Positions 42,021-51,800 of a stretch of 55,948 nt of DNA are shown in pieces. Every line of letters begins with the position of its first letter. Positions within the stretch are counted from its first letter, which is position 1. A program made the position numbers and the translations under genes. Below the pieces are notes generated by a model, which made no database searches, was not told the origin of the DNA, and saw nothing but the letters and a program-made list of their open reading frames with translations. Source of the DNA: a virus; the IMG/VR virus record IMGVR_UViG_3300010885_035166, positions 1 to 55,948 of that record; one strand, given 5' to 3'.

Positions 42021-42608
42021 TTAGATTGTTTTTTTTCTAGGTGCTAACTTACCTTCTTTAATTAACAATGAAATTGTTTTTTTAACAGCATCTTCGGTAA
42101 TGGCTTTATTATTAGTCCTAGTCATAAATTCCAATAATTTTTCGTTAACAATAGCGCTTACAATTTCATTAAGTTCTATTTTGCTTACAGTAATCATGTC
42201 TGATTGACTTTGTGATTCACGAATTGTTTGTTTTGGTGTTGTTTTTGGCGTTTTTGGGTATCCCATTGGTTTATCATTTGATAAACTAGCTACATCATCT
42301 AGTGAAAACGTATAATTAGGATTAGTTAATTGCGGAATTGGTCTTTCAAGCATAATTTTTTTAACGCCTTCGGGTAAACGTGAATTCATTACTGTTTCTT
42401 CAGTATACCCAACGTTACCATTATACTGTGACATTGTTGGTCTTGTTACTCCCTCAGCTTGTAATTCTCTAACACCGTCTTCGGTTAACGCTCTAGGGTC
42501 AACGTGGCCAGTTTCAAAATTACCTGTTTCGACTTTATTCATTATTGCTTTTGACGCACCTAAAATGTTTTTAAGTCTATTTAGGTCTACTGGTTGTGGT
42601 AAACTCAT
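42021..42608 (-). CDS. Unknown protein, probable virion component
   Basis: A 195-residue hydrophilic protein. The middle contains many Pro, Asn and Gly residues (RPIPQLTNPNYTFSLDDVAS), the C-terminus is a helix (ITEDAVKKTISLLIKEGKL). A TIRE/S stretch near 130 could be a head-protease site. No domain recognised. Last gene of the five-gene minus block before the terminator. Confidence 0.6.
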   Translation of the reverse strand: MSLPQPVDLNRLKNILGASKAIMNKVETGNFETGHVDPRALTEDGVRELQAEGVTRPTMSQYNGNVGYTEETVMNSRLPEGVKKIMLERPIPQLTNPNYTFSLDDVASLSNDKPMGYPKTPKTTPKQTIRESQSQSDMITVSKIELNEIVSAIVNEKLLEFMTRTNNKAITEDAVKKTISLLIKEGKLAPRKKTI

Positions 42609-42610
42609 AA

Positions 42611-43039
42611 TTAAAATTGTACTTTATTGATTACACGTGACATTGTTCTGTCACCTTGTTTATTATATGTGGGAATGTTTGGACTCAAATCAGAAATTGC
42701 TTTATAGAATTTCATTTTTGTTGGATACCAGCCACGAATTCTATCGAGTCTAAATATTTTCCAATCCCCACTTTTTGGCGTAGTTTTTGACCCACCAAAT
42801 ATTTGAAACGCTCTAATTGCTTTATTTCCAGCTTTGGTTTCAGCAAAATTGTAAACTTGAATGTATCTTTTACTTGGTGCCACTGATGGATAAGCATTTG
42901 GATAGTCATCATACAAAATATTAACATTATATTTTCCATTGATTGCATCAATAACTTCTTGTTCTGATACATTCTCAGTTAAAAGTTTTTTTTGAACCTC
43001 TTCAAATATAATATCTTTAAATAAATTGTAAAGTTTCAT
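42611..43039 (-). CDS. Putative internal head protein with capsid-targeting-type leader
   Basis: A 142-residue protein. The start MKLYNLFKDIIFEEVQKKLL followed by TE/N is an amphipathic helix ending in L-x-E, much like the T4 leader MKTYQEFIAE in its M-K-x-Y opening and cut rule; cleavage after E22 is predicted. The remaining part is beta-rich (YIQVYNFAETKAGNK; RAFQIFGGSKTTPK) and not recognised. Adjacent to other small virion-type genes. Confidence 0.6.
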   Translation of the reverse strand: MKLYNLFKDIIFEEVQKKLLTENVSEQEVIDAINGKYNVNILYDDYPNAYPSVAPSKRYIQVYNFAETKAGNKAIRAFQIFGGSKTTPKSGDWKIFRLDRIRGWYPTKMKFYKAISDLSPNIPTYNKQGDRTMSRVINKVQF

Positions 43040-43040
43040 A

Positions 43041-43409
43041 TTAAATTACTACTTGTCCTATATTTAATGCTGTATTAGGATGTGTATAATTAGTTGTTGG
43101 GTCATATCCCCAAGTTGACGCATTATTTGCAAATGCTGGTTTTCTACCAGAACCAATTGAATTCGATTGGTTACCAAATTTATCCCAATCTGAACCAGCA
43201 TTGTAATTATTTATATCCAAATAATTACCAGTACCTTTACCATAATTAGGTGTTTTGCTATCCGCAATTGCTCTAGTGTGTGTTGCACTATATTGATTTG
43301 GTGCACTTTCGCTATTATAAAAATTCTTAGGAATTAATATTTTTCTTTGTTGAATCGCAGCTTTTTCAAGTGCTGATTGTCCTCCAACGGGTAAATGTGG
43401 AATTGGCAT
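43041..43409 (-). CDS. Unknown Asn/Gly/Tyr-rich protein
   Basis: A 122-residue hydrophilic protein rich in Asn, Gly, Tyr and Thr with little helix outside residues 12-28. It starts MPIPHLPVGGQSALEKAAIQ. It lies one base from its neighbour's start. No family recognised; composition fits a small structural protein. Confidence 0.55.
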   Translation of the reverse strand: MPIPHLPVGGQSALEKAAIQQRKILIPKNFYNSESAPNQYSATHTRAIADSKTPNYGKGTGNYLDINNYNAGSDWDKFGNQSNSIGSGRKPAFANNASTWGYDPTTNYTHPNTALNIGQVVI

Positions 43410-43412
43410 AGT

Positions 43413-43868
43413 TTATAGTTTTTGTTTTTTGTTGTTATTTATATACTCAATTAAATATCTAATTTTTTCAATTTCTTTATTAATTGATTCATTATATACC
43501 TCTTTATTTTGCATTATTTTTCGATAAACACTACCCTTACCTATTTTGGGGATACCACCAACAGCGGTTGGGTTAGCATTATCATGTTTTTTTTTATGAG
43601 TTTTAATAAATTGATTTTCTCTTCCAGCGTCCATTCCAGTTTTTTTAATACTATGAATGGCTGTTCTATCATTATTAAGTGTTTGTTCAATCCAATTTAA
43701 TGCTTCATCACCACCTTTCTTTTTAAACTCATCAACATTATCATTTTTGGCTTTGGTAATTCTAGTTTTTGACATTTTTAAATTAGGATATGATATAGTT
43801 GTTCCCAAAAATGATTGAAGATTTTCAGGTACGTTATATATCTTATTTTCTAATTTTGAATTAGGCAT
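43413..43868 (-). CDS. Unknown basic protein
   Basis: A 151-residue lysine-rich protein with a helical end (INKEIEKIRYLIEYINNNKK). A FIKTHKKKHDNAN stretch is very basic. L-I-E/Y near the end might be a protease site, but this is weak. No domain recognised; close spacing with its neighbours. Confidence 0.55.
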   Translation of the reverse strand: MPNSKLENKIYNVPENLQSFLGTTISYPNLKMSKTRITKAKNDNVDEFKKKGGDEALNWIEQTLNNDRTAIHSIKKTGMDAGRENQFIKTHKKKHDNANPTAVGGIPKIGKGSVYRKIMQNKEVYNESINKEIEKIRYLIEYINNNKKQKL

Positions 43869-43869
43869 A

Positions 43870-44559
43870 TTAGTTATTTATTTGGTTGGTTATATCTTGA
43901 ACATCGTCTCCGAACATGTTTTTAATTTTACCCCATATTGTCATATTAACTGTTAACACATTTTCACCTTCTTTTAAATTTTTAAGTTGATTATCGTGGA
44001 ACATTTGTTTTAAAACTGGTGTAGTTTTTATTCTTTTTAATGTTCCAGCTGTTAATGTTAATTTTATTGTTCTAACATTTTTATTTTCGCTTACATTACC
44101 TTTAATTTTATTAAGAATTGTTGTTTTTATTTTTTCTAGCTGGTCTTTGGTCAAATCAGTGTCTTCAATTGTATCAATTATTTTTTCAATCTTAGAGTTG
44201 TAGTTTTTATCCCTAAATTCACCATCTCTATTTGATTTTTTTACCAAATCTTCTTTTATTTTAGTTTCCATTTGTTTTTTGGTAAAAATTTTAGTTTTTT
44301 CAGCTTCACTTATTGGAAGACCACGCCCACTTGCTCCACGATAACTATAAACCGCAAACCAAGGAATATTTTGTCTATATCTAGTCGCTCTATCAGTCGT
44401 TGTTGACATACCCTTTTCATAATTAGAATAATCATTAAAGGGTTTTTGAACTGGACCCGTTTCAATTTCACTATTATTGGTTACGTTCCTATCACCACCG
44501 ATGATACCACCGTCAGAATCAACAAATTCATCTAACTCGTTATTTTTTATTGTTGACAT
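43870..44559 (-). CDS. Unknown protein
   Basis: A 229-residue protein. The first 75 residues are low-complexity and Gly/Asn/Thr-rich, then IPWFAVYSYRGASGRGLPIS, followed by a basic coiled-coil (KTKIFTKKQMETKIKEDL) and a C-terminal beta/helix part. First gene of the minus block; a candidate late element lies on its side of the divergent gap. Confidence 0.6.
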   Translation of the reverse strand: MSTIKNNELDEFVDSDGGIIGGDRNVTNNSEIETGPVQKPFNDYSNYEKGMSTTTDRATRYRQNIPWFAVYSYRGASGRGLPISEAEKTKIFTKKQMETKIKEDLVKKSNRDGEFRDKNYNSKIEKIIDTIEDTDLTKDQLEKIKTTILNKIKGNVSENKNVRTIKLTLTAGTLKRIKTTPVLKQMFHDNQLKNLKEGENVLTVNMTIWGKIKNMFGDDVQDITNQINN

Positions 44560-44571
44560 AAATAATTCTTT

Positions 44572-44587
44572 CTTAATAAATATATTG
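44572..44587 (-). promoter_or_regulatory. Candidate late promoter element, leftward
   Basis: On the minus strand caatatatttattaag lies 13-28 bases before the ATG at 44559, in the 62-base divergent gap. Contains ATATTTAT. Confidence 0.4.
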
Positions 44588-44595
44588 AAATAGAC

Positions 44596-44612
44596 TAATA
44601 TTTATTATAAAA
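44596..44612 (+). promoter_or_regulatory. Candidate late promoter element, rightward
   Basis: taatatttattataaaa lies 10-26 bases before the ATG at 44622. It forms a divergent pair with the leftward element in the same gap. Confidence 0.4.
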
Positions 44613-44621
44613 TAAACAATA

Positions 44622-45824
44622 ATGGAATATAGGACTAAATTAGATTTTTCTTCTAATAGACAAATTAAACAATATCCAGAAACAATTACCGTATTATCAG
44701 GCGCAACATCATTTGGTGTTCCTTTTAGTGCATTAACTACTGGTCCAAATCTAACAACTACAGGTGTAACCAATACAATAAATGGCGTTGTAAGTACATT
44801 TTCGGGCAATTCAACTGTTAGTGTTTATGCTTGGTATGATGCATCGATGAATTTATGTCGTAATACCTTATCTGCTTGGACACCTTCAAATAGTGGTATA
44901 ACACAAAATACTGGAGTTGTTTTTACTTCAAATACTAGAACAACAATCGATGGAAATACGGTTGCGACATCATATAGTGGGTTGAGTTTTGATTTGCTTC
45001 CAATATCATTTATAAGTTTAGGTGGTGGACGTTATAGTGGAACAGTATATACTGATATTTTAACATATTACAGTGCTGGTACATTAGATTTTACTGGTAG
45101 AACAATTTGGGTTGACGTTAGTGGTATTACAAGAACAAATAGATTAATAATTACCGATGTTGGTGCTGGGCCTAGTTTAATTGATATTGGTGTTAACGGA
45201 AGTGGCTTTGTTGTTAATCAAGTATCTGATATTCAATTAAAAGAAAATATAAATCAAATTGAAAATGCTTTAGATAAGGTAAAATCATTGAGAGGTGTGA
45301 CGTATAATTGGAAGGATAGGGAAAATGGTGGTGATGAATTAAAAATTGGGTTTATAGCACAAGAGGTTGAATTGGCTGTTCCTGAATTAACATATACTAC
45401 TAAAGAATACAAAGGCGTTCATTATAAAGATATTACGGCATTATTAGTTGAGGCGATTAAAGAAATGTCAACAGGAATAACAAATAATATGATTTTCACA
45501 CAAACCGTAGTTGCTGAAGATAATAATATTGAATTAAATTATAATGGAACAACTGAAAGTGCTATTGGTGGTGGTTTAGTTGTTATTAATGGTATTTCCG
45601 ATGGTAAACATTCGCAAATAATATTAAATGATAAAGGTAATTGGGTCACAAATAATTCTTTTATTCCAAAATCATTAATTATTCCTAAACGAACACCTGA
45701 TAGTTCTACCGATTCTTATGGTATTGAAGGTGAGATGACTAGGGATGATAATTATCTATACATAAAAATTACAAGCAATGAAGAAAATTTATGGGGTAGA
45801 ATTGAATTAGATACAAATTTTTAA
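44622..45824 (+). CDS. Tail fibre protein with S74 chaperone domain
   Basis: A 400-residue fibre protein. Residues 1-200 are beta-rich with Ser/Thr/Gly repeats. Residues about 201-285 are a peptidase S74 intramolecular chaperone: VSDIQLKENINQIENALDKV, then SLRGVTYNWKDRENGGDELK and GFIAQEVELAVPELTYT. Family members trimerise the shaft and cut themselves at the S-D bond, here S202/D203, with K207 in the conserved L-K. Unusually about 115 residues follow the domain (from about 286), rich in beta strands, where the family normally ends. Starts at ATG 44622 after a candidate late element. Confidence 0.85.
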   Translation: MEYRTKLDFSSNRQIKQYPETITVLSGATSFGVPFSALTTGPNLTTTGVTNTINGVVSTFSGNSTVSVYAWYDASMNLCRNTLSAWTPSNSGITQNTGVVFTSNTRTTIDGNTVATSYSGLSFDLLPISFISLGGGRYSGTVYTDILTYYSAGTLDFTGRTIWVDVSGITRTNRLIITDVGAGPSLIDIGVNGSGFVVNQVSDIQLKENINQIENALDKVKSLRGVTYNWKDRENGGDELKIGFIAQEVELAVPELTYTTKEYKGVHYKDITALLVEAIKEMSTGITNNMIFTQTVVAEDNNIELNYNGTTESAIGGGLVVINGISDGKHSQIILNDKGNWVTNNSFIPKSLIIPKRTPDSSTDSYGIEGEMTRDDNYLYIKITSNEENLWGRIELDTNF

Positions 45825-45827
45825 TAT

Positions 45828-48800
45828 ATGGCGATAAGAATACGTGAAGATAATGGTAACTCAATTTTTATTCAAGGTGGTAGTGGCGTTCCAACACATT
45901 TATCACCTAGAGGGTCATTATATATTGATAAAGATGCTGGTGTTGCATATATAAATAAAAATAATCTTGCATATTGGGCTGAACTATCAGATTCGGCAAG
46001 TGGTAGTACATTAACAGGTGCATATTTACCACTAAGTGGTGGTACGGTAACGGGTCCAACTAATTTTACAAATGGCTTATCAGCAGATACAATATCAGCA
46101 ACAACATACCTTAATTTACCGATTGATGTTAGAGTAACAGGTGGTACATTTAATGTTGGAACTGGTATTGCTACATTTACAAACAACACAGGCGGTACAT
46201 TTAATGTAAGTGGATTTATAACAAGTGGTGGGACTATAGTTGATAAATATGTTACTGGATTTACGTATAATGGTTCTAATATATTAACCATCAAACAAAA
46301 TGAAAATCTTAGCAATTTATCAGTTGTTATTAATACTATGTCAGGATTAACCATAAACGGTAGTTTATCAGCAACAACATACCTTAATCTACCTATTGAT
46401 ATACAAACTACTGGAGCCACGTATTCTAATAATACATTTTTATTTACTAATAATACTGGTGGAACGTATAGTGTTTTATTTAATACAGTAACTGGTTTAA
46501 CAATTAATGGTAATTTAAATGTTACTGGTAATACAATATTTACTACTGGGTTATCAGCAAATACAATATCAGCAACAACATATTATAATTTACCAAATTA
46601 TGTTAGTGGAACAGGAACAACAGGATATATTTCCAAGTTCATATCTGGTTCATCAATTGGAAATAGTGTAATTTATGAAACAACTGGTGGTACTGTTGGT
46701 ATAGGCACCACAACACCATCAAGAAAGTTAGATGTAAATGGAGATGCAAATATTTCACAATTATTAGTTGTAGGTACTGACATATATAGTAGTAGAGTTA
46801 TTACCAATGCTATTATACCAAATACTTTGACATACGTACCATTTTACTCAAACGCATCACCTTATGGAGAAATAATGAGGATGCAAAATGATGGCAATGT
46901 TTTAATTGGAACAAACACATCAAATGGTAATAAATTACAAGTAAGTGGAAACACAAATATAAGTGGTGGCTTAACGGCAACAACCATATCAGCTACAACA
47001 TATTATAATTTACCAAATTATTTTAATGGTAGTGGAACGACAAATTACATTCCTAAATGGACATCATCGTCAGGACTTGGAAATAGTTTGATTTATGATG
47101 ATGGTACAAATATAATGATTGGTAATACTATTACTAATGGGAATAAATTACAAGTACGTGGTACAACTTCATTAATATCTTTAACTACATCTGGGACTTC
47201 TTTAATATTAGGTAATACTTCTTTTAATTTTAATTTTAACACAAGCATTGTGCCACAAATATTAAGTTTAGCCTACGGAACAAATAATATTTTAAACATT
47301 GGATACGATGCTCCAAATGATTTAATTAGAATTTATAATGGTGGGAATATACAATTTTCTACCAATTATTTTAGTGTGGGTGGGGATGCAAATAATCCAA
47401 TTAGCAGTGCAAGAGTGAATATTGAATCTACAACTAAGGGTGTGTTATTTCCAAGAATGACAACTGTTCAGCGTAATGCAATTCTTTCAGCATCAACAGG
47501 TTTAATGGTGTATGATACTGATGTTTTATCGCTATATCAATATAATGGTTCATCTTGGCTTCCGATACGTGAAAGTATAACAGGAACAGGAACAACAGGA
47601 TATATTCCTAAGTTCATATCTGGTTCATCAATTGGAAATAGTGTAATTTATGAAACAGCAGGTGGTACTGTTGGTATAGGTACTACTACGCCTGCTTATA
47701 AATTAGATGTTTCAGGAACAGGAAGATATAACGATACATTATCTGTTATTACTACTTATAATCCTCAAATATTAGCATACACAACTGTAGGAGGAGGAGG
47801 TAAGATTATACAGGGGTATAATGGTGGATATACATTTTCTATTGATGGAGCAAATGGTGGTGGTCCAAGGTTAGGTTTAAGTTCTTCAGACTCAAATGTA
47901 TATGATTTTTTTGAACTTGGTGCGTTTGCTAATGCTAATAATTTTGCTACCAAAACAAGAAACTTTAGGATATTAAGCACTATATCATCAGTAGAAGATG
48001 TAAGATTTCAAATATTTGCTAATTCGGGAAATGTAGTTATTCAGGATGGAGGAACATTTACAGATAATGGAAATAAATTACAAGTAAGTGGAAACACAAA
48101 TATAATTGGTGGCTTAACAGCAAATACGATATCAGCAACAACATATTATAACTTACCAAATTATGTTGGTGGGACAGGAACAACGGGATATATTCCTAAG
48201 TTCATATCTGGTTCATCAATTGGAAATAGTTTGATTTATGAAACAACAGGTGGTACTGTTAATATAGGCACTACTACCCCAACTGGTCACAAATTAAATG
48301 TTCAAGGTTCGAGTAGATTTTTATCTACATTGAATATAGATAATACAAGTGCTGGTCAACAAGCTTTAATGTATTTTGGATATAGTTATGGTTTACGTTT
48401 AAAAATGGGTTATGTGACATCACTTACACCAGTATTAGAAAATAACGTACAATTTGGTCAAATTATAAGTGATGATAGTGGCAATATTAATATAGCATCA
48501 CGTTCTGATAATCCTAGTGGTTTAAGATTTTACACTACATTAAATACTACAAGTGGATATTCTGAAGCAATGCGAATTACTAATGCTGGTGATTTACTAA
48601 TAGGTACAGTATCTGAAAGTAATACAAAATTAGTGGTTAATGGTAATTTAAAAGCATTAGCAGGGTTTTCAGAAATATATAAATTAGTAATTAATCAAGA
48701 ATTATATACACCAAATATAATTTTATACCCTGATTTTAGTTTTATTTATCCAGGTGGTGGTACGGTAATGAAAATGTATGGCGATACGCATAATGTTTGG

Positions 48801-51800
48801 ATAGGTGAAAATCCATATAATACTACTGAAAAATTTACAGTTCAAGGCACTTCATCATTAAGGGGTAATGTGTATTTCCCTACAGAAGATTCATCATATT
48901 ATTTTGGTAATGATAGTGCATTTGGTATTGTTAAGAAGACGGGAACAAATGGATTTTTGGGAGTTTCAAATGGTGGAACTTTTTACATTAAACGTTCAAG
49001 TACTAGTAATATTGACGCATCAACATCAAATACATTTACAACAATATTTAGTATTAATCCTAATAATTTATTAACTCATAGTGCAAGTGCTACTTTTGGA
49101 GCAAGTGATAATACATTCTTAAAGTTAAATGATGAGATAGGATTTATTAAAAAAGTAGGGGGTGGACCTATTTTAGCTGTTAATAATTATAGAGATATAA
49201 TATTTGCACAATCTAATTCAGGTTTTATAACATCCGCTGATACGTATAATACTTTTCTTACAATTAAATCATCTACAGGAAATGTAGGAATTGGAACGCC
49301 AACACCCACTACAAAATTAGAAGTAAATGGAGACACAAAAATAAGTGGCGGATTAACAGCAAGTACGATTAGTGCAACAACATATTATAATTTACCAAAT
49401 ACAACATTTACTGGTGGAACGGTAACTGGACCAACTAGATTCACAAATGGTTTAACAGCAACAACCATATCAGCAACAACATATTATAATTTACCAAATT
49501 ATTTTGGTGGAACAGGAACAACAGGATATATTCCTAAGTTCATATCTGGTTCATCAATTGGGGATAGTAGAATATATGATAATGGAACAAATGTAATTAT
49601 TGGTGGAGCATCACCAATACTTGCTGATGACGCTCTTAGTGTATATGGTAACACAAGAGTGCAAAATTTTGTTGCTGAAAATTCTTTATATTCAAGGACT
49701 AATTTTTTCATGCTTGGTGGTTCTGCACAATTAGGCACAGGTACTAATACAGGTGAACGATTGCAAGTTTTTGGGGATGCAAGGATAGGTGGTATAAGTT
49801 ATGCTGGTTCATCTATAATTATATATGGACAAGATGATGTATTATTGCCAATTGAGGCTGGTTTAAAAATTAGTTATAATAATAGTTCAAATGTTGGTAC
49901 TATTCAATCAGGTAAAAAAGCAGTATCAGGATATACATTAAGTTTAGGTGGTAACCCTTTAATTTTTTTTAATAGCAACAGCGGTGTTGATTCAGGTAGA
50001 TTTAGTGAATCAGGTAATTTACTAATAGGTACAAAAATAGACAATGGTAATAAATTACAAGTAAGTGGAAACACAAAAATAAGTGGTGGCTTAACAGCAA
50101 ATACAATATCAGCAAATAGTGTAAATATAGGTGTTATAATTACAAATTACCCTGATACAACGTTATATTCAAAAAATACTGGTTCTACAACTTCAAATTT
50201 ATCATTTTTTACCGATAATTTTAATAGAGCTTTGGTTACCCCTGGTGGAGTACCAAGTGTAATTTATACCACTGTAGGTATTTCACAAATTGGTCCAACT
50301 GGTTTAAATACAAATGCTTTAGGGTTAACGCAAGCATCAACATATAATATCTTATATTCTAGATACCCTGCTTTTCCCGTAAATAATTATAATACTCAAT
50401 TAAATAGTAATAGCACTATATTACAATGGGCTGTTAATGTTAGACAATCTTTAAATGGTTCTGTTTCAGGTTTTGGTACTGGACAAGTTGGACAAGCTGT
50501 TGTATTAGCGTGTAATAACCCTAACCCATCAAGTAGTGGTTCAAATGGGTATGCTTTGGTATTTGGTAATTTAAGTACAAATCAGTGGAGTCTTGTATAT
50601 TTTACCAATGGTTTAAATAACAATGGTAATATAACCAACTTAATTTCTTCAACCAATCTGGGTGGTGATAATAGATGTTATTATAGTTTAAGAGTTACAT
50701 ATAACCCATCTACAAATGTTTGGACTCTTTATAATAGGGTTGATGGTTGCGTTTCTTCTACTACACTTTGGGGTGACCCATTAACTGTTGCTACTTTGGT
50801 TGGTTCAGCAACAAGTAATACTTATACATCAATACCATTACCATATTTTGCCTTTGTTTACAACGCATCAACAGGTAATGGATATTTTGATAATTTTAGT
50901 TTACTTAATTTAAACAGTATTACATTTTCGGATTCTGTAAGGGTTGAGGATGGTAATTTTAATCAGATAAATGCACATACAATATTACAAAATTTAACAT
51001 CTCTTAATGCGTCTAATGATGCGGCAGCTGCATTGTTGAATGTTCCATTATATGGCCTTTATAGAAATGGAAATAATATTAAGGTTAGGGTTGGTAATTT
51101 TACTGATGATGTTTATTTTACTGGTGGTACAGTAAGTGGTGCAACTGTATTCACAGCTGGTTTAACAGCTACTACAATAAGTGCTTCAACAATATCGACA
51201 CCAAGTTTTAAAGCAAATTCAAATGGGTTAACGGCAACAACCATATCAGCAACAACATATTTAAATCTACCAAATTATGTTGGTGGGACAGGAACAACAG
51301 GGTATATTCCCAAGTTCATATCTGGCTCATCGCTTGGGAATAGTGTAATTTATGAAACAACAGGTGGTACTGTTGGTATAGGCACAACAACACCTTCACA
51401 AAAATTAGGTGTTAATGGTAGTATTATAGCATCAGCATACATAATTGCTGGAAATGATGTATTTGCTTCTGGTTTGCGTGGAAATTATATTTCTCCTAAT
51501 ACACTAACGTACATTCCATTTATATCTAGTCAATCTCCTTATGGAGAAATAATGAGGGTGCAAAATAATGGTAATGTTTTAATTGGAACTATATCTGATA
51601 ATTTATATAAATTAGATGTTAATGGGGCCACAAGAATAAAACAACTTTTAACGGTAGAATTTCCTAGTATAGTAGACAATACTTCATTATTTAATATAAA
51701 AAGTGGTGTGGATGGTACTAATAATATATTTGATGTACAATATTATAAAGATGCCGCATTGCTTAAAATAGGATATGCTGGAAATAATTTTAATCGAATT

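Noticed and set aside
44573-44809. Minus-strand 78-residue frame upstream of the S74 fibre gene
   Set aside because: It overlaps the fibre N-terminus and the divergent promoter gap and has no leader of its own; the plus gene is certain.
45872-46420. Minus-strand open frame at the start of the giant fibre gene
   Set aside because: Shadow of the repetitive plus-strand code; it repeats the reversed fibre motifs and has no own context. The same holds for 47765-47980, 49499-49738 and 52739-53002.
46602-51390. CRISPR-like array from the regularly repeated fibre blocks
   Set aside because: Repeats are about 100 bases, in frame, coding and irregularly spaced by hundreds of bases, with no spacers.
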